Shown here: positions 17,813 to 25,627 of the stretch, piece after piece
How positions within the stretch are numbered: position 1 is the stretch's first letter
Layout: each line of letters starts with the position of its first letter
Assembly: GCA_963772855.1 (NCBI GenBank)
Contig: CAVYYY010000007.1
Span: 868,001 to 932,000 of the forward strand
Direction of reading: 5' to 3'
Origin: 3-1-20CM-4-69-9 sp963772855
GTDB lineage: Bacteria; Actinomycetota; Thermoleophilia; Gaiellales; Gaiellaceae
Length of the DNA: 64,000 nucleotides
Translations under genes and position numbers: made by a program
The notes under the pieces: generated by a model
Told to the model about the DNA's origin: nothing
Seen by the model: only the letters and a program-made list of their open reading frames with translations
Database searches by the model: none

Positions 17813-19130
17813 GGGCGGCGAGCGTCCGGTAGAGCTCCGACGCAGCGGCGACCGCGCGGTCGATGTCCTCCACGCGGAGCTTCTCGTTGGGCGAGTGCAC
17901 GTTGCTCTCGGGGAGCGCGAACCCGGTTCCGATCGTCGGGATCCCCTTCTCTGCGAGCGCGGGATAGATCGGAAGCGTGCCGCCGACACGCACGAGGAGG
18001 GGTCTGACCCCGACTGCGCGCTCGAAGGCTTCCAGCCCGAGCTGGATCGCCGGCTCGTCCGGAGAGAAGACGCCGGGAGCCGCCGAGTTCTCGCGCTCGA
18101 GCTCGACCTCGCCCTCCGGGGTCGCCTCGCGGATCAGCCGCTCTGCGGCGGCGGCGATCGTGTCGGGATCCTGGCCCGGCGCCAGCCGGATCGTGAATCG
18201 AGCCTCGGCCTCGACGATGAGCGTCGTGTTGACCATGTCGGGCTTGCCGCCCTTGATCCCGTTCACGTCGAGCGAAGGTTCCGCCCACGTCCGGTCGTAG
18301 AAGTCGTCCTCGGCGTTCGCGTCGAGCGGCGTCACGCCGGCGTCGTCGAGGATCTCCCAGCCGGCCGGCAGGCCCTTGAGGCTGTCGACCTCCAGCTGCG
18401 CACAGCGGCTCGCGGCCGACGCGGAGCTGGTCCGGCAGGAGACCGTTGCGCGGCGACAACGGCCGAGAGGCCCTGCGCCAGCACGTGGATCGCGTTGAGC
18501 GCCGCGCCGCCGTAGTAACCGGAGTGGAGGTCGCGCTCGCCGGTGCGCACCTTCATCTTGAATCCGACGAGGCCACGCGTTGCGATTCCGAACTCCGGCT
18601 GCTCGGGGCGGGTCATGCCGCCGTCGAAGATGATGCACGCGTCCGCGCCACGCTCGTCCTCGCGGATGAAGTCGACGATCGAATTGCCGCCGATCTCCTC
18701 CTCTCCGTCGCACGCGACGCGGAGGTTCACCGGCAGCGCGTTCTCGGCCCGCAGGAGCTCGGCCGCCTTCAGCAGCGTGAAGAGCTGGCCCTTGTCGTCT
18801 GCGATGCCGCGTGCGTAGTACCAGCCGTCGCGCTCCGCGAGCTCGAACGGCGGCGTGCTCCCAGAGCTCGAGCGGCGCCGGCGGCTGCACGTCGAAGTGT
18901 CCGTAGATCATCACCGTCGGCGCGTCGGCGCCGTTCGCGTTCGCCGGGATGTCGCCGATGACGAGGTCGCGCTCGCCGCGGCGGACGAGCTCGGCCTCGC
19001 CGCCGATGCGCTTCACGTAGTCGCGCACCCATTCGGCCGCGAGGCGCAGGTCGTCCTGGTGCGCCGGGTCGGCGCTCACGCTTGGGATCGCGATGAACTC
19101 GCGCAGCTCCTCGAGCCAGACCTGGTCCAC
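17805..19130 (-). pseudogene. M20 family dipeptidase with three +1 frameshifts
   Basis: A CPG2/ArgE-like zinc dipeptidase. The start (GTG 19130, VWLEELREFIAIPSVSAD) and end are in the same frame. The middle is read in two others: WYYARGIADDKGQLFTLLKAAE with ACDGEEEIGGNSIVDFI, and then RNGLLPDQLRVG. Zinc motifs are YGHFDVQPP, GIADDKG and DGEEEIG. Breaks are near 18861, 18452 and 18414. Each is explained by one extra C/G in a short run, and the three sum to zero. It lies 34 bp downstream of the sigma factor gene. A GGGGTCTGACCCC palindrome at 17999-18011 falls in conserved coding sequence. Confidence 0.82.
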
Positions 19131-19164
19131 GGAGCCGGGAGTCTACGCGGTCGGACCCGCGACT

Positions 19165-20244
19165 CTACGCGACGTCGCGGAGCTTGACCGCGTCGGCCAG
19201 GGCCCGCAGCTTCTTCAGGCTCTGGTTCTCGATCTGGCGGATGCGCTCGCGCGTCACGTTGAACGTCCGGCCGACCTCGTCGAGCGTCCGCGGATGCTGT
19301 CCGTCGAGCCCGTAGCGCAGCTCGAGCACCTGCCGCTCGCGGCTCGAGAGCGTGCCGAGGATCTTGCGCAGCGTCTCCTTGCGCATCGTGATCTCGGCCT
19401 CCTCGTCCGGCAGAGGCAGGTTCTCATCGGTGAGGAAGTGCCCGAACTCCGACTCGTCCTCGTCGCCGACCGGCTTCTCGAGCGACACCGGCGTCTGCGC
19501 GCTGCGGCGAATGTGCTCCACCTCGTCCCCGGTGAGGTCGAGGTCGAAACCGATCTCAACCGCCGTCGGCTCGCGGCCGAGCTCGGCGCGGAGCTTGCGC
19601 TCGGACCGGACGATCTTGTTGAGCTTCTCCACGACGTGGACGGGCATCCGGATCGTCCGCGCCTTGTCGGCGAGAGCGCGCGCGACGGCCTGGCGGATCC
19701 ACCACGTCGCGTACGTCGAAAACTTGAAGCCCTTGCGGTAGTCGAACTTCTCCGCAGCACGAACGAGGCCGATCGTCCCTTCCTGGATCAGATCGAGGAA
19801 AGGCAGCCCCTGGTTCCGGTACTTCTTCGCGATCGAGACAACGAGGCGGAGGTTCGCCTCCACCATCTCCTGCTTTGCAGCATGGTCGCCGCGCTCGATG
19901 CGCTTGGCGAGCTCGACCTCCTGCGCGGCGGTGAGCAGGTCGACGCGGCCGATGTCCTTGAGGAAGAGCTGCAGCGCGTCGGTCGAGACCTCGCGCGGCT
20001 CCTCCGCCGGCTGTTCCTCGTCCTCCTCGCTCGCCGCAACCACCTCGATGTGCAGCTCTTCGAGCGCGTGGTAGAAGTCGTCGATCTGGCCAGGCTCGAG
20101 ATCCAGCTCGTCGAGCGCGACCGCGATCTCGTCGGCCGTCAGATGGCCGTTTTCCTTCCCCACCTCGAGGAGCGCCTTCGCGTCCTCGGATTCGAACAGG
20201 TCGACGACGCTCTTCTGTGCGGTCGCTTCCTCGGTTGCGCTCAC
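19165..20244 (-). CDS. rpoD: Principal RNA polymerase sigma factor (group 1/2 sigma-70)
   Basis: A 359-residue sigma factor starting at GTG 20244, behind a purine-rich GAGGGGGG. After a variable acidic N-terminus, region 1.2 is STDALQLFLKDIGRVDLLTAAQEVELAKRIERGD. Region 2 contains QEGTIGLVRAAEKFDYRKGFKFSTYATWWIRQAVARAL, the -10 recognition block. Region 4.2 ends with TLDEVGRTFNVTRERIRQIENQSLKKL. All housekeeping motifs are intact, so this is likely the primary sigma factor. A TPR-like membrane protein gene lies upstream and a dipeptidase gene downstream on the same strand. Confidence 0.92.
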   Translation of the reverse strand: MSATEEATAQKSVVDLFESEDAKALLEVGKENGHLTADEIAVALDELDLEPGQIDDFYHALEELHIEVVAASEEDEEQPAEEPREVSTDALQLFLKDIGRVDLLTAAQEVELAKRIERGDHAAKQEMVEANLRLVVSIAKKYRNQGLPFLDLIQEGTIGLVRAAEKFDYRKGFKFSTYATWWIRQAVARALADKARTIRMPVHVVEKLNKIVRSERKLRAELGREPTAVEIGFDLDLTGDEVEHIRRSAQTPVSLEKPVGDEDESEFGHFLTDENLPLPDEEAEITMRKETLRKILGTLSSRERQVLELRYGLDGQHPRTLDEVGRTFNVTRERIRQIENQSLKKLRALADAVKLRDVA

Positions 20245-20339
20245 TCCGTTCCCCCCTCGTGGACCGGCGTCTTGGCGATGCCGCACTCTGCCAGTTGGCT
20301 CGGACAGGCGCCATAGGCCGAACGGCTCATCTTTGTAGT

Positions 20340-20366
20340 AGCAGGTCCTAGGGGTTTCGACCTGCT
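20340..20366 (-). terminator. 8-bp hairpin containing the stop codon of the upstream gene
   Basis: AGCAGGTC (20340-20347) pairs perfectly with GACCTGCT (20359-20366) around an 11-nt loop. The TAG stop of the TPR-like gene lies in that loop. It sits about 95 bp before the sigma factor start. No U-run follows, so it may be a weak terminator or an mRNA-stability element between the two genes. Confidence 0.35.
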
Positions 20367-21145
20367 TTGAGAAGGGTTTCTGCCCTCTCTCCAAGGAGGG
20401 TTCTCGGGCCCTCGGCGCGGGCCAGGGCCAGCTGCCGGCGCGCCTGGGGCAGGTTCCCGAGGTAGATCAGGAGCAGTCCGAGGTGGAAGCGGACGGTCTG
20501 GGCCCGCGGAAAACGGCGGGAAAGCGGGCCGAGCCGCCCGAACGCGAGCGCCGGGCGGTCCTTGTCGTAGAGCCCGACGGCGGCGGCGGTGAGCGCCTCC
20601 GGGTCGTTCGGCGCAAGACGGGCGGCAGCTGAGAACTCGCGCCGGGCAGAGACCGGCCGGAGCGCCTGCTGGAACGCGGCGCCGCGGAGGAGATGCCTTT
20701 GCGCGGCCGTGCGCGCACGCGTGAAGCTCGGGACGAACGGCGGAAGGCCCGGAGCGCTGCCGGGATGGCGGAAGTCCTGCGCCCGGACCGCCGAGGGCGA
20801 GTCCGGCTGGACGCGCTCCGCGTCCTTCCAGGCCTGTTTCGCGTCATCCGACTGCCCCGAGAGCGCCAGGGCGAGGCCGAGCTCGAGCCGAACGAGCGCG
20901 CTGCGCGGATTCCTCGCGGCGAGGATCCGAAGCCGCCTCACCGTGCCCGCCGGCCAGGCCTTCAGTGCCTCGCGGACATCCTGCGCGAGAGCGGGAGGCG
21001 CGGTCGGGTCGTCCGCGAAGGGCGGCGGCTTCGTCGTCGACTTCGCGACGTCGGAGCGCGTGGCGACCGTGACGCCCACGGCCGTACCGGCGGCCGCGAG
21101 CGCGGCCACGCCGACGACGATCCACACGCGCGCTCGCGGGCTCAC
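20348..21145 (-). CDS. Single-pass membrane protein with TPR-like repeats
   Basis: A 265-residue protein. The start is placed at GTG 21145 (SPRARVWIVVGVAALAAAGTAVGV), which gives one N-terminal membrane helix. The outer part is alanine/leucine-rich helical repeats (RNPRSALVRLELGLALALSGQSDDAKQAWKDAERVQPDSPSA; AARLAPNDPEALTAAAVGLYDKDRP; RFPRAQTVRFHLGLLLIYLGNLPQARRQLALARAEGP), typical of tetratricopeptide pairs. It probably acts as a protein-binding scaffold; no enzyme motif is seen. It lies upstream of the sigma gene and divergent from the cysteine cluster. Confidence 0.75.
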   Translation of the reverse strand: MSPRARVWIVVGVAALAAAGTAVGVTVATRSDVAKSTTKPPPFADDPTAPPALAQDVREALKAWPAGTVRRLRILAARNPRSALVRLELGLALALSGQSDDAKQAWKDAERVQPDSPSAVRAQDFRHPGSAPGLPPFVPSFTRARTAAQRHLLRGAAFQQALRPVSARREFSAAARLAPNDPEALTAAAVGLYDKDRPALAFGRLGPLSRRFPRAQTVRFHLGLLLIYLGNLPQARRQLALARAEGPRTLLGERAETLLKAGRNP

Positions 21146-21190
21146 CGCGACGACGCTAGCTGAGTCAACGGCGCTATATTTCGGAAAGGA

Positions 21191-22363
21191 ATGCCCAGCT
21201 ATCGCGAATTGCTGCAACAGGTCCGCGGCGAGATCTCCGAGCTCGACGCGACGAGCGCGCGCGACCTGATCGACCACGGCGACCCCGTCGTCGTCGACGT
21301 GCGCGAGCAGGAGGAGTGGGACGAGGGCCGCATCCCCGGCGCCGTTCACATCCCGCGCGGACATCTCGAGTCACGGATCGAGCGTGCCGCACCGGACCAC
21401 ACGCATCCCGTCCTCATCTACTGCTCGGTCGGAAACCGGTCGGCGTTCGCGGCGAAGACGCTCGCCGAGCTCGGCTACGACGACGTCACCTCGCTCGCCG
21501 GCGGGTTCACCGACTGGAAGCGCAACGGCTTTCCGGTCGACCTGCAGAGCGGCCTCGACGCGCCGCGTCGCGCGCGCTACAGCCGCCACCTCCTGATCCC
21601 GGAGGTCGGTGAAGCAGGTCAGCTGAAGCTCCTCGACAGCAAGGTGCTGCTCATCGGTGCAGGCGGCCTCGGGTCGCCCGCGTCGCTGTACCTCGCCGCG
21701 GCCGGTGTCGGCCGGCTCGGGATCGTCGACGCGGATGTCGTCGACGAGTCGAACCTCCAGCGGCAGATCGTCCACTCGACCGAGAGCCTCGGCGAGCCCA
21801 AGGTCGAGTCCGCGAGGCACTCGATCGAAGCCCTGAACCCGGACGTCCAGGTCGTGCCGTACCAGGAGCGGCTCACATCCGAGAACGTCGAGCGCATCCT
21901 CGCCGACGGCTGGGACGTGATCGTGGACGGCGCCGACAACTTTCCGACGCGCTACCTCGTCAACGACGCGTCCGTCTGGCACGGCATCCCCGTCGTCCAC
22001 GGCTCGATCTATCGCTTCGAAGGACAGGTGACGGTGTTCAAGCCGCACGAGGGGCCGTGCTACCGCTGTCTCTTCCCCACGCCGCCTCCGCCCGAGCTCG
22101 CGCCGTCCTGCGCGGAAGGCGGAGTGCTCGGCGTGCTGCCCGGCATCATCGGGTCGCTGCAGGCGAACGAGGCGCTCAAGCTCGCGCTCGGCATCGGCGA
22201 CCCGCTCATCGGCCGCCTGCTCCTCTTCGACGCGCTCACGACCGAGTTCGACGAGATGAAGCTGCGCCGCGACCCGAACTGCCCGGTCTGCGGCGAGCAC
22301 CCCACGATCACGGACTACATCGACTACGTCGAGTTCTGCTCCGGGACGCGGGAGACGGCATGA
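21191..22363 (+). CDS. moeZ: MoeZ/MoeB-like adenylyltransferase with N-terminal rhodanese domain
   Basis: A 390-residue protein. The rhodanese domain comes first (about 20-115, VVVDVREQEEWDEGRIPGAVHIP, active loop YCSVGNRS with its cysteine). The ThiF/E1-like domain follows (about 125-385): RYSRHLLIPEVGEAGQLKL, ATP loop GAGGLGSPASLYLAAAGVG, and the zinc pairs CYRC and CPVCG. In MoeZ of Mycobacterium the rhodanese is C-terminal; here the order is reversed. It adenylates and sulfurates the C-terminal glycine of a ubiquitin-like carrier. ATGA overlap with the carrier gene supports direct partnership. Confidence 0.88.
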   Translation: MPSYRELLQQVRGEISELDATSARDLIDHGDPVVVDVREQEEWDEGRIPGAVHIPRGHLESRIERAAPDHTHPVLIYCSVGNRSAFAAKTLAELGYDDVTSLAGGFTDWKRNGFPVDLQSGLDAPRRARYSRHLLIPEVGEAGQLKLLDSKVLLIGAGGLGSPASLYLAAAGVGRLGIVDADVVDESNLQRQIVHSTESLGEPKVESARHSIEALNPDVQVVPYQERLTSENVERILADGWDVIVDGADNFPTRYLVNDASVWHGIPVVHGSIYRFEGQVTVFKPHEGPCYRCLFPTPPPPELAPSCAEGGVLGVLPGIIGSLQANEALKLALGIGDPLIGRLLLFDALTTEFDEMKLRRDPNCPVCGEHPTITDYIDYVEFCSGTRETA

Positions 22364-22635
22364 CCCAGGTGCGCATCCCGCCGACATTGCGCGAGCAGGT
22401 GAACGGCGAGCGCGAGGTCGACGCCGACGGCGACACCGTGCGCGAACTGCTCGACGACCTCATCGGACGCTTCCCGGCGTTGCGCACGCAGCTCGTGGAG
22501 GACGACGTGCTCGCGCCGTTCGTCAACGTCTACGTCGGGGGCGAGGACGTGCGCACGCTCGACGGCCTCGAGACCGAGGTTGGTCCCGGCTCGACCGTCA
22601 TCCTGCTGCCGGCGATGGCTGGTGGTTCCAGCTAA
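22360..22635 (+). CDS. cysO: CysO/MoaD-like ubiquitin-fold sulfur carrier with residues after the di-glycine
   Basis: A 91-residue beta-grasp protein starting at ATG 22360, overlapping moeZ by 4 bp. TVRELLDDLIGRFPALRTQL, FVNVYVGGEDVRTLDGLETEVGPGSTVILLPAMAGG follow the CysO/MoaD pattern. The mature sulfur carrier normally ends in Gly-Gly; here GG is residues 88-89 and is followed by Ser-Ser, then TAA. A protease must expose the glycine before it can be thiocarboxylated. A JAMM peptidase gene lies in the same operon. Its role in cysteine synthesis is inferred from family and neighbours. Confidence 0.85.
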   Translation: MTQVRIPPTLREQVNGEREVDADGDTVRELLDDLIGRFPALRTQLVEDDVLAPFVNVYVGGEDVRTLDGLETEVGPGSTVILLPAMAGGSS

Positions 22636-22638
22636 CGC

Positions 22639-23445
22639 GTGACCACCGTCCGGGAGCTCTACGGCGAGCTCTGGGCAGGCGAGAATCCACTCGACCTCGA
22701 GCTGCAGGACAGCCTCGATCCGCGCGGGACCGACTGGCTCTTCACGGCCTTCGCCGCGCTTCGACCCGAGCCGGAACAGCAGCTCCTGGACATCGGGGCA
22801 CGGGACGCCGCTCAGGCCATCCGTCTCGTGCGCGAGCACGGAGTGCGCGCGATCGCGGTCGATCCCGTTCCGCTGCACGCGGAACGCGCCCGCCAGGCGG
22901 TAGCCGAGGCGGGGCTCGAGCGTCAGATCGAAGTCGTCGAAGCCGCGATCGAGGCGATGCCGGTCCCCGATTCCTCGATCGACTGGATCTGGTGCCGCGA
23001 TGTCCTCGTGCACGTCGACCTCGAGCGCGGCCTGGCCGAGTGCGCGCGGGTCCTCCGTCCCGGTGGACGGATGCTCGCCTACGTCACCTGTGCGACCGAC
23101 TCGCTGGAGCCTCGCGAACGGAAGGAGCTCTTCGATGCGCTCGCACTCGTCCCGGAGAGCGTCGACCCCGAAGCGATCGAGCGGACCGCCGCAGCAAAGG
23201 GCCTCACCCTGGTCTCCAAGACCGACCTGGGCGGGGAGTGGCGGGAGCGGATGACGGAGGACGGAGCCTGGGATCCGGGCAGCGACCTGCTGCGCCTGTC
23301 GCGTCTGCACCGGCGCGAGCCGGAGCTGGTAGAGCGATACGGCGAGAAACGCGTCGCGTCGTACGAGGCGGGACGAAGGTGGGGCATCTACCAGCTACTC
23401 GGCAAGCTCTCTCCGACGATCTACGACTGGCGACGAGATGCGTAG
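22639..23445 (+). CDS. Class I SAM-dependent methyltransferase in the cysteine cluster
   Basis: A 268-residue Rossmann-fold methyltransferase starting at GTG 22639, 3 bp after the carrier gene. Motif I is LLDIGARDAAQAIRLV (variant of DxGxGxG), the acidic loop is IAVDPVPLHAERA, motif IV is IDWIWCRDVLVHVDL, and post-motif is ARVLRPGGRMLAYVT. It resembles UbiE/ArsM-type small-molecule methyltransferases. The last 8 bp overlap the cysM gene, so it is embedded in the operon. Its substrate is unknown; a role tied to sulfur metabolites is only a suggestion. Confidence 0.82.
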   Translation: MTTVRELYGELWAGENPLDLELQDSLDPRGTDWLFTAFAALRPEPEQQLLDIGARDAAQAIRLVREHGVRAIAVDPVPLHAERARQAVAEAGLERQIEVVEAAIEAMPVPDSSIDWIWCRDVLVHVDLERGLAECARVLRPGGRMLAYVTCATDSLEPRERKELFDALALVPESVDPEAIERTAAAKGLTLVSKTDLGGEWRERMTEDGAWDPGSDLLRLSRLHRREPELVERYGEKRVASYEAGRRWGIYQLLGKLSPTIYDWRRDA

Positions 23446-24368
23446 TGCGCTCGCGACGTCGTTGCTCGATCTCGTCGGCAACACCCCGCTCGTCGGGCTG
23501 CGATCTGTCGGCGAGACGCCAGGTCTACGCGAAGCTCGAGGGACAGAATCCGACCGGCTCGATCAAGGATCGCATCGCGAAGGCGATGATCGAAGCCGCG
23601 GAGGCGTCCGGCGACCTCGAGCCCGGCCGCGAGCTGCTCGAGCCGACGAGCGGGAACACGGGCATCTCGCTCGCACTCGTCGCGAAGCTCAAGGGCTACC
23701 GCCTCACGTGCGTGATGCCCGAGAACGCGACCGAGGAGCGCAAGCGACTGCTTCAGCTGTACGGCGCGGACATCCTGTACTCGCCCGGCGACGAGGGATC
23801 GAACGGCGCCGTTCGGCGCGCGCTCGAGCTCGCGGAGCAGGACGACCGCTACTTCATGCCGTTCCAGTACGCGAACGAGGCGAACCCGCAGGCGCACTAC
23901 GAAGGAACCGGCGCGGAGATCGCCGAGGCGCTCGACCGCGTCGACGTGCTCGTCGCGGGCCTCGGCACCGGCGGGACTCTCATGGGCGCCGGCCGCCGCG
24001 TGCGCGAAGCGTTCCCCGACGTCGTCGTCGCCGCGGCGGAGCCGCTGCCGGGCGACCCCGTGATGGGCCTGCGCTCGCTCGAGGACGGCTACGTGCCGCC
24101 GATCCTCGACGTGTCCGAGCTCGACCGAAAGCTGCTCGTGTCGAACGAGGAGTCGGTGCGCGAGGTCCGGCGCCTCCTCGACGAGGAGGGAATCTTCGCC
24201 GGCGTGTCCGCCGGGGCCGTCGGCCACGTTGCGCGCAAGCTCGCCGCGGAGCTCGACGGAGGCGTCGTCGTCGCGATCTTCGCCGACGCCGGCTGGAAGT
24301 ACCTCTCTGCCGACTTCTGGGATGCGGACGACGTCGAGACGGCCATGGAGCGCACGGTCTGGTGGTGA
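23438..24368 (+). pseudogene. cysM: CysM-like O-phosphoserine/cysteine synthase with one +1 frameshift
   Basis: A PLP-dependent beta-replacement enzyme. The start (ATG 23438, LLDLVGNTPLVGL) is in one frame. The rest, from QVYAKLEGQNPTGSIKDRIAKAM, is in the next. NPTGSIKDR carries the PLP lysine, TSGNTG the phosphate/substrate loop, and GTGGTLMGAGRRVRE the PLP glycine loop. The break lies between 23505 and 23521 and is cured by one fewer G at 23510-23511 or C at 23519-23520. In mycobacteria CysM uses CysO thiocarboxylate as sulfur donor. The gene joins upstream and downstream genes by short overlaps. Confidence 0.85.
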
Positions 24369-24739
24369 TCCCGCCCGAGGTGCGCGAGGCGCTCGTCGTG
24401 CACACGCGGGACGAGGCACCGAACGAGGCGTGCGGGCTCCTCTTCCTCCGCGACGGACGCGCAGAGCGCTACGAGCCCGGTCGGAACGCCGCCGCCTCGC
24501 CCTACCGGTTCGAGCTGGAGTTCGACGATCCCGAGATCTGGTTCGCGGAGGACGAGGGCTACGAGCTGGGCGTTTTCCACTCCCACCTCTCGTCACCGGC
24601 GCGGCCGTCCCGAACCGACGTCGAGAACATCGGCCTGTGGGCCGGCAAGCCGTACTTCGTGTACTCACTCCGACACGACGATCTGGCCGCCTTCAGGATC
24701 GAAGACGGCCAGATCGAGGAACTGACGCTTACTTCGTGA
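24365..24739 (+). CDS. mec: JAMM/Mov34 (M67) metalloprotease, Mec-like
   Basis: A 124-residue zinc peptidase starting at GTG 24365, overlapping the cysM stop (GTGA). The JAMM signature is complete: an N-terminal glutamate in NEACGLL and HSHLSSPARPSRTD (HxHx7SxxD). In mycobacteria Mec releases cysteine from the CysO-cysteine adduct, and related JAMM proteins trim C-terminal residues from sulfur-carrier precursors. Both activities would be needed if the carrier keeps its Ser-Ser tail. The 3' end overlaps the convergent cupredoxin gene by 11 bp. Confidence 0.88.
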   Translation: MIPPEVREALVVHTRDEAPNEACGLLFLRDGRAERYEPGRNAAASPYRFELEFDDPEIWFAEDEGYELGVFHSHLSSPARPSRTDVENIGLWAGKPYFVYSLRHDDLAAFRIEDGQIEELTLTS

Positions 24740-25100
24740 CGGTGAAGTGGCCCTTCATGCCGCTCGCGGCATGCGGGTCGCACTGGTACGTGTAGCGGCC
24801 GGGCTTGAGGCGAATCGTCCAGTTCGTCTCGCCCTTGAAGCTCACGCTCGTCTTCTTGTTCACGCCGGGGCCGATCAGGTGGAAGTTGTGGATCGAGGAC
24901 TTGTCCTCCACGTGGATCCGGTACATCCCGGCCTTCGTCTTCTCGAGGTCCTTGCCGCCCTTCTCCACCTCGATCTTGAAGCCCGGGCCGACCTCGCCCT
25001 TGAGCGCCGTGACCTTCTGCGACGTGGCCAGAGCGGGCATGAGGAAGAGCGCCGCCGCGACCCCGGCGACGACGAAGGACGTTGCGGTAAGTCGAATCAT
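24729..25100 (-). CDS. Secreted cupredoxin-like protein (copy 1)
   Basis: A 123-residue exported protein with signal peptide 1-26. The plastocyanin-like barrel has type-1 copper ligands at the expected spacing: H71 or H74 in SSIHNFHL, then C107, H110 and M115 in CDPHAASGM. Such proteins shuttle electrons outside the membrane. It is paralogous to the gene at 25184-25543 in the same orientation, so the two look like a tandem duplication. Its Shine-Dalgarno sequence is inside a perfect hairpin just upstream. Confidence 0.85.
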   Translation of the reverse strand: MIRLTATSFVVAGVAAALFLMPALATSQKVTALKGEVGPGFKIEVEKGGKDLEKTKAGMYRIHVEDKSSIHNFHLIGPGVNKKTSVSFKGETNWTIRLKPGRYTYQCDPHAASGMKGHFTVTK

Positions 25101-25101
25101 G

Positions 25102-25149
25102 GAGCTCCTTCGCGTAGTTGGCGTTTCGGGGTGGTACGCGAAGGAGCTC
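25102..25149 (-). promoter_or_regulatory. Perfect 15-bp hairpin sequestering the cupredoxin ribosome binding site
   Basis: GAGCTCCTTCGCGTA (25102-25116) and TACGCGAAGGAGCTC (25135-25149) are perfect inverted repeats with an 18-nt loop. In the minus-strand mRNA the second arm contains AAGGAG, the Shine-Dalgarno sequence, and ends one base before the ATG. When folded, the ribosome site is buried in a GC-rich stem. It could be a translational switch, a thermosensor or a terminator/attenuator. The sister gene lacks it. Confidence 0.7.
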
Positions 25150-25183
25150 TACCCGGTTTCAACAGGTACGCGCTGGGCGTGAC

Positions 25184-25543
25184 CTAGGTGACCTTGAACG
25201 ACCCCTTCATGATGCTCGCGTGCGGATCACAGACGTACTTGTATGTGCCCTTCTTCAGCACGACCGTCCACGTGAACGTTCCCTTCGGGCCGACGCCGGT
25301 CTTCCTGTTGACCTTGCCCGGACCGGTCAGATGGAAGTTGTGGATGTTGGACAGATCCTTGATGACGATCTTGTACTTCCCAGCCTTCAGGGTCTTTACC
25401 TTGACCTTGCCCTTCTTGAGCGTGATCGTGAAGCCGGGGCCATCGGAGCCGTTCAGGACACCGGGAGTCGCGGCGGTGGCCGGAGCGACGGCGAGCACAC
25501 AGACGCCGACCAGCAAAACGACCGCGAGGTTGAGACGAGACAT
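25184..25543 (-). CDS. Secreted cupredoxin-like protein (copy 2)
   Basis: A 119-residue exported protein with signal peptide 1-24 (VLAVAPATAA). It parallels its neighbour along the whole length (PGFTITLKKG, LSNIHNFHLTGPG, TYKYVCDPHASIMKG). Predicted copper ligands are H68 or H71, C105, H108 and M112. The protein is lysine-rich. The start ATG 25543 has AAGGAGAG upstream with no sequestering hairpin. The 83-bp gap to the downstream copy is largely occupied by that hairpin. Confidence 0.85.
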   Translation of the reverse strand: MSRLNLAVVLLVGVCVLAVAPATAATPGVLNGSDGPGFTITLKKGKVKVKTLKAGKYKIVIKDLSNIHNFHLTGPGKVNRKTGVGPKGTFTWTVVLKKGTYKYVCDPHASIMKGSFKVT

Positions 25544-25627
25544 AACTCTCCTTCGTGAGCGATTCAGAGACCCTCGGAAGCCGGATCCCCACGATCGGCT
25601 TCCTCGGGGCCATAGTGCCAGCGATTG

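Noticed and set aside
17999..18011. GGGGTCTGACCCC palindrome as a third REP copy
   Set aside because: It lies inside well-conserved M20 dipeptidase coding sequence (GVRPLLVRVGGTLP), so the codons explain it. Only the 13-bp core matches, with none of the flanking bases shared by the other two copies.
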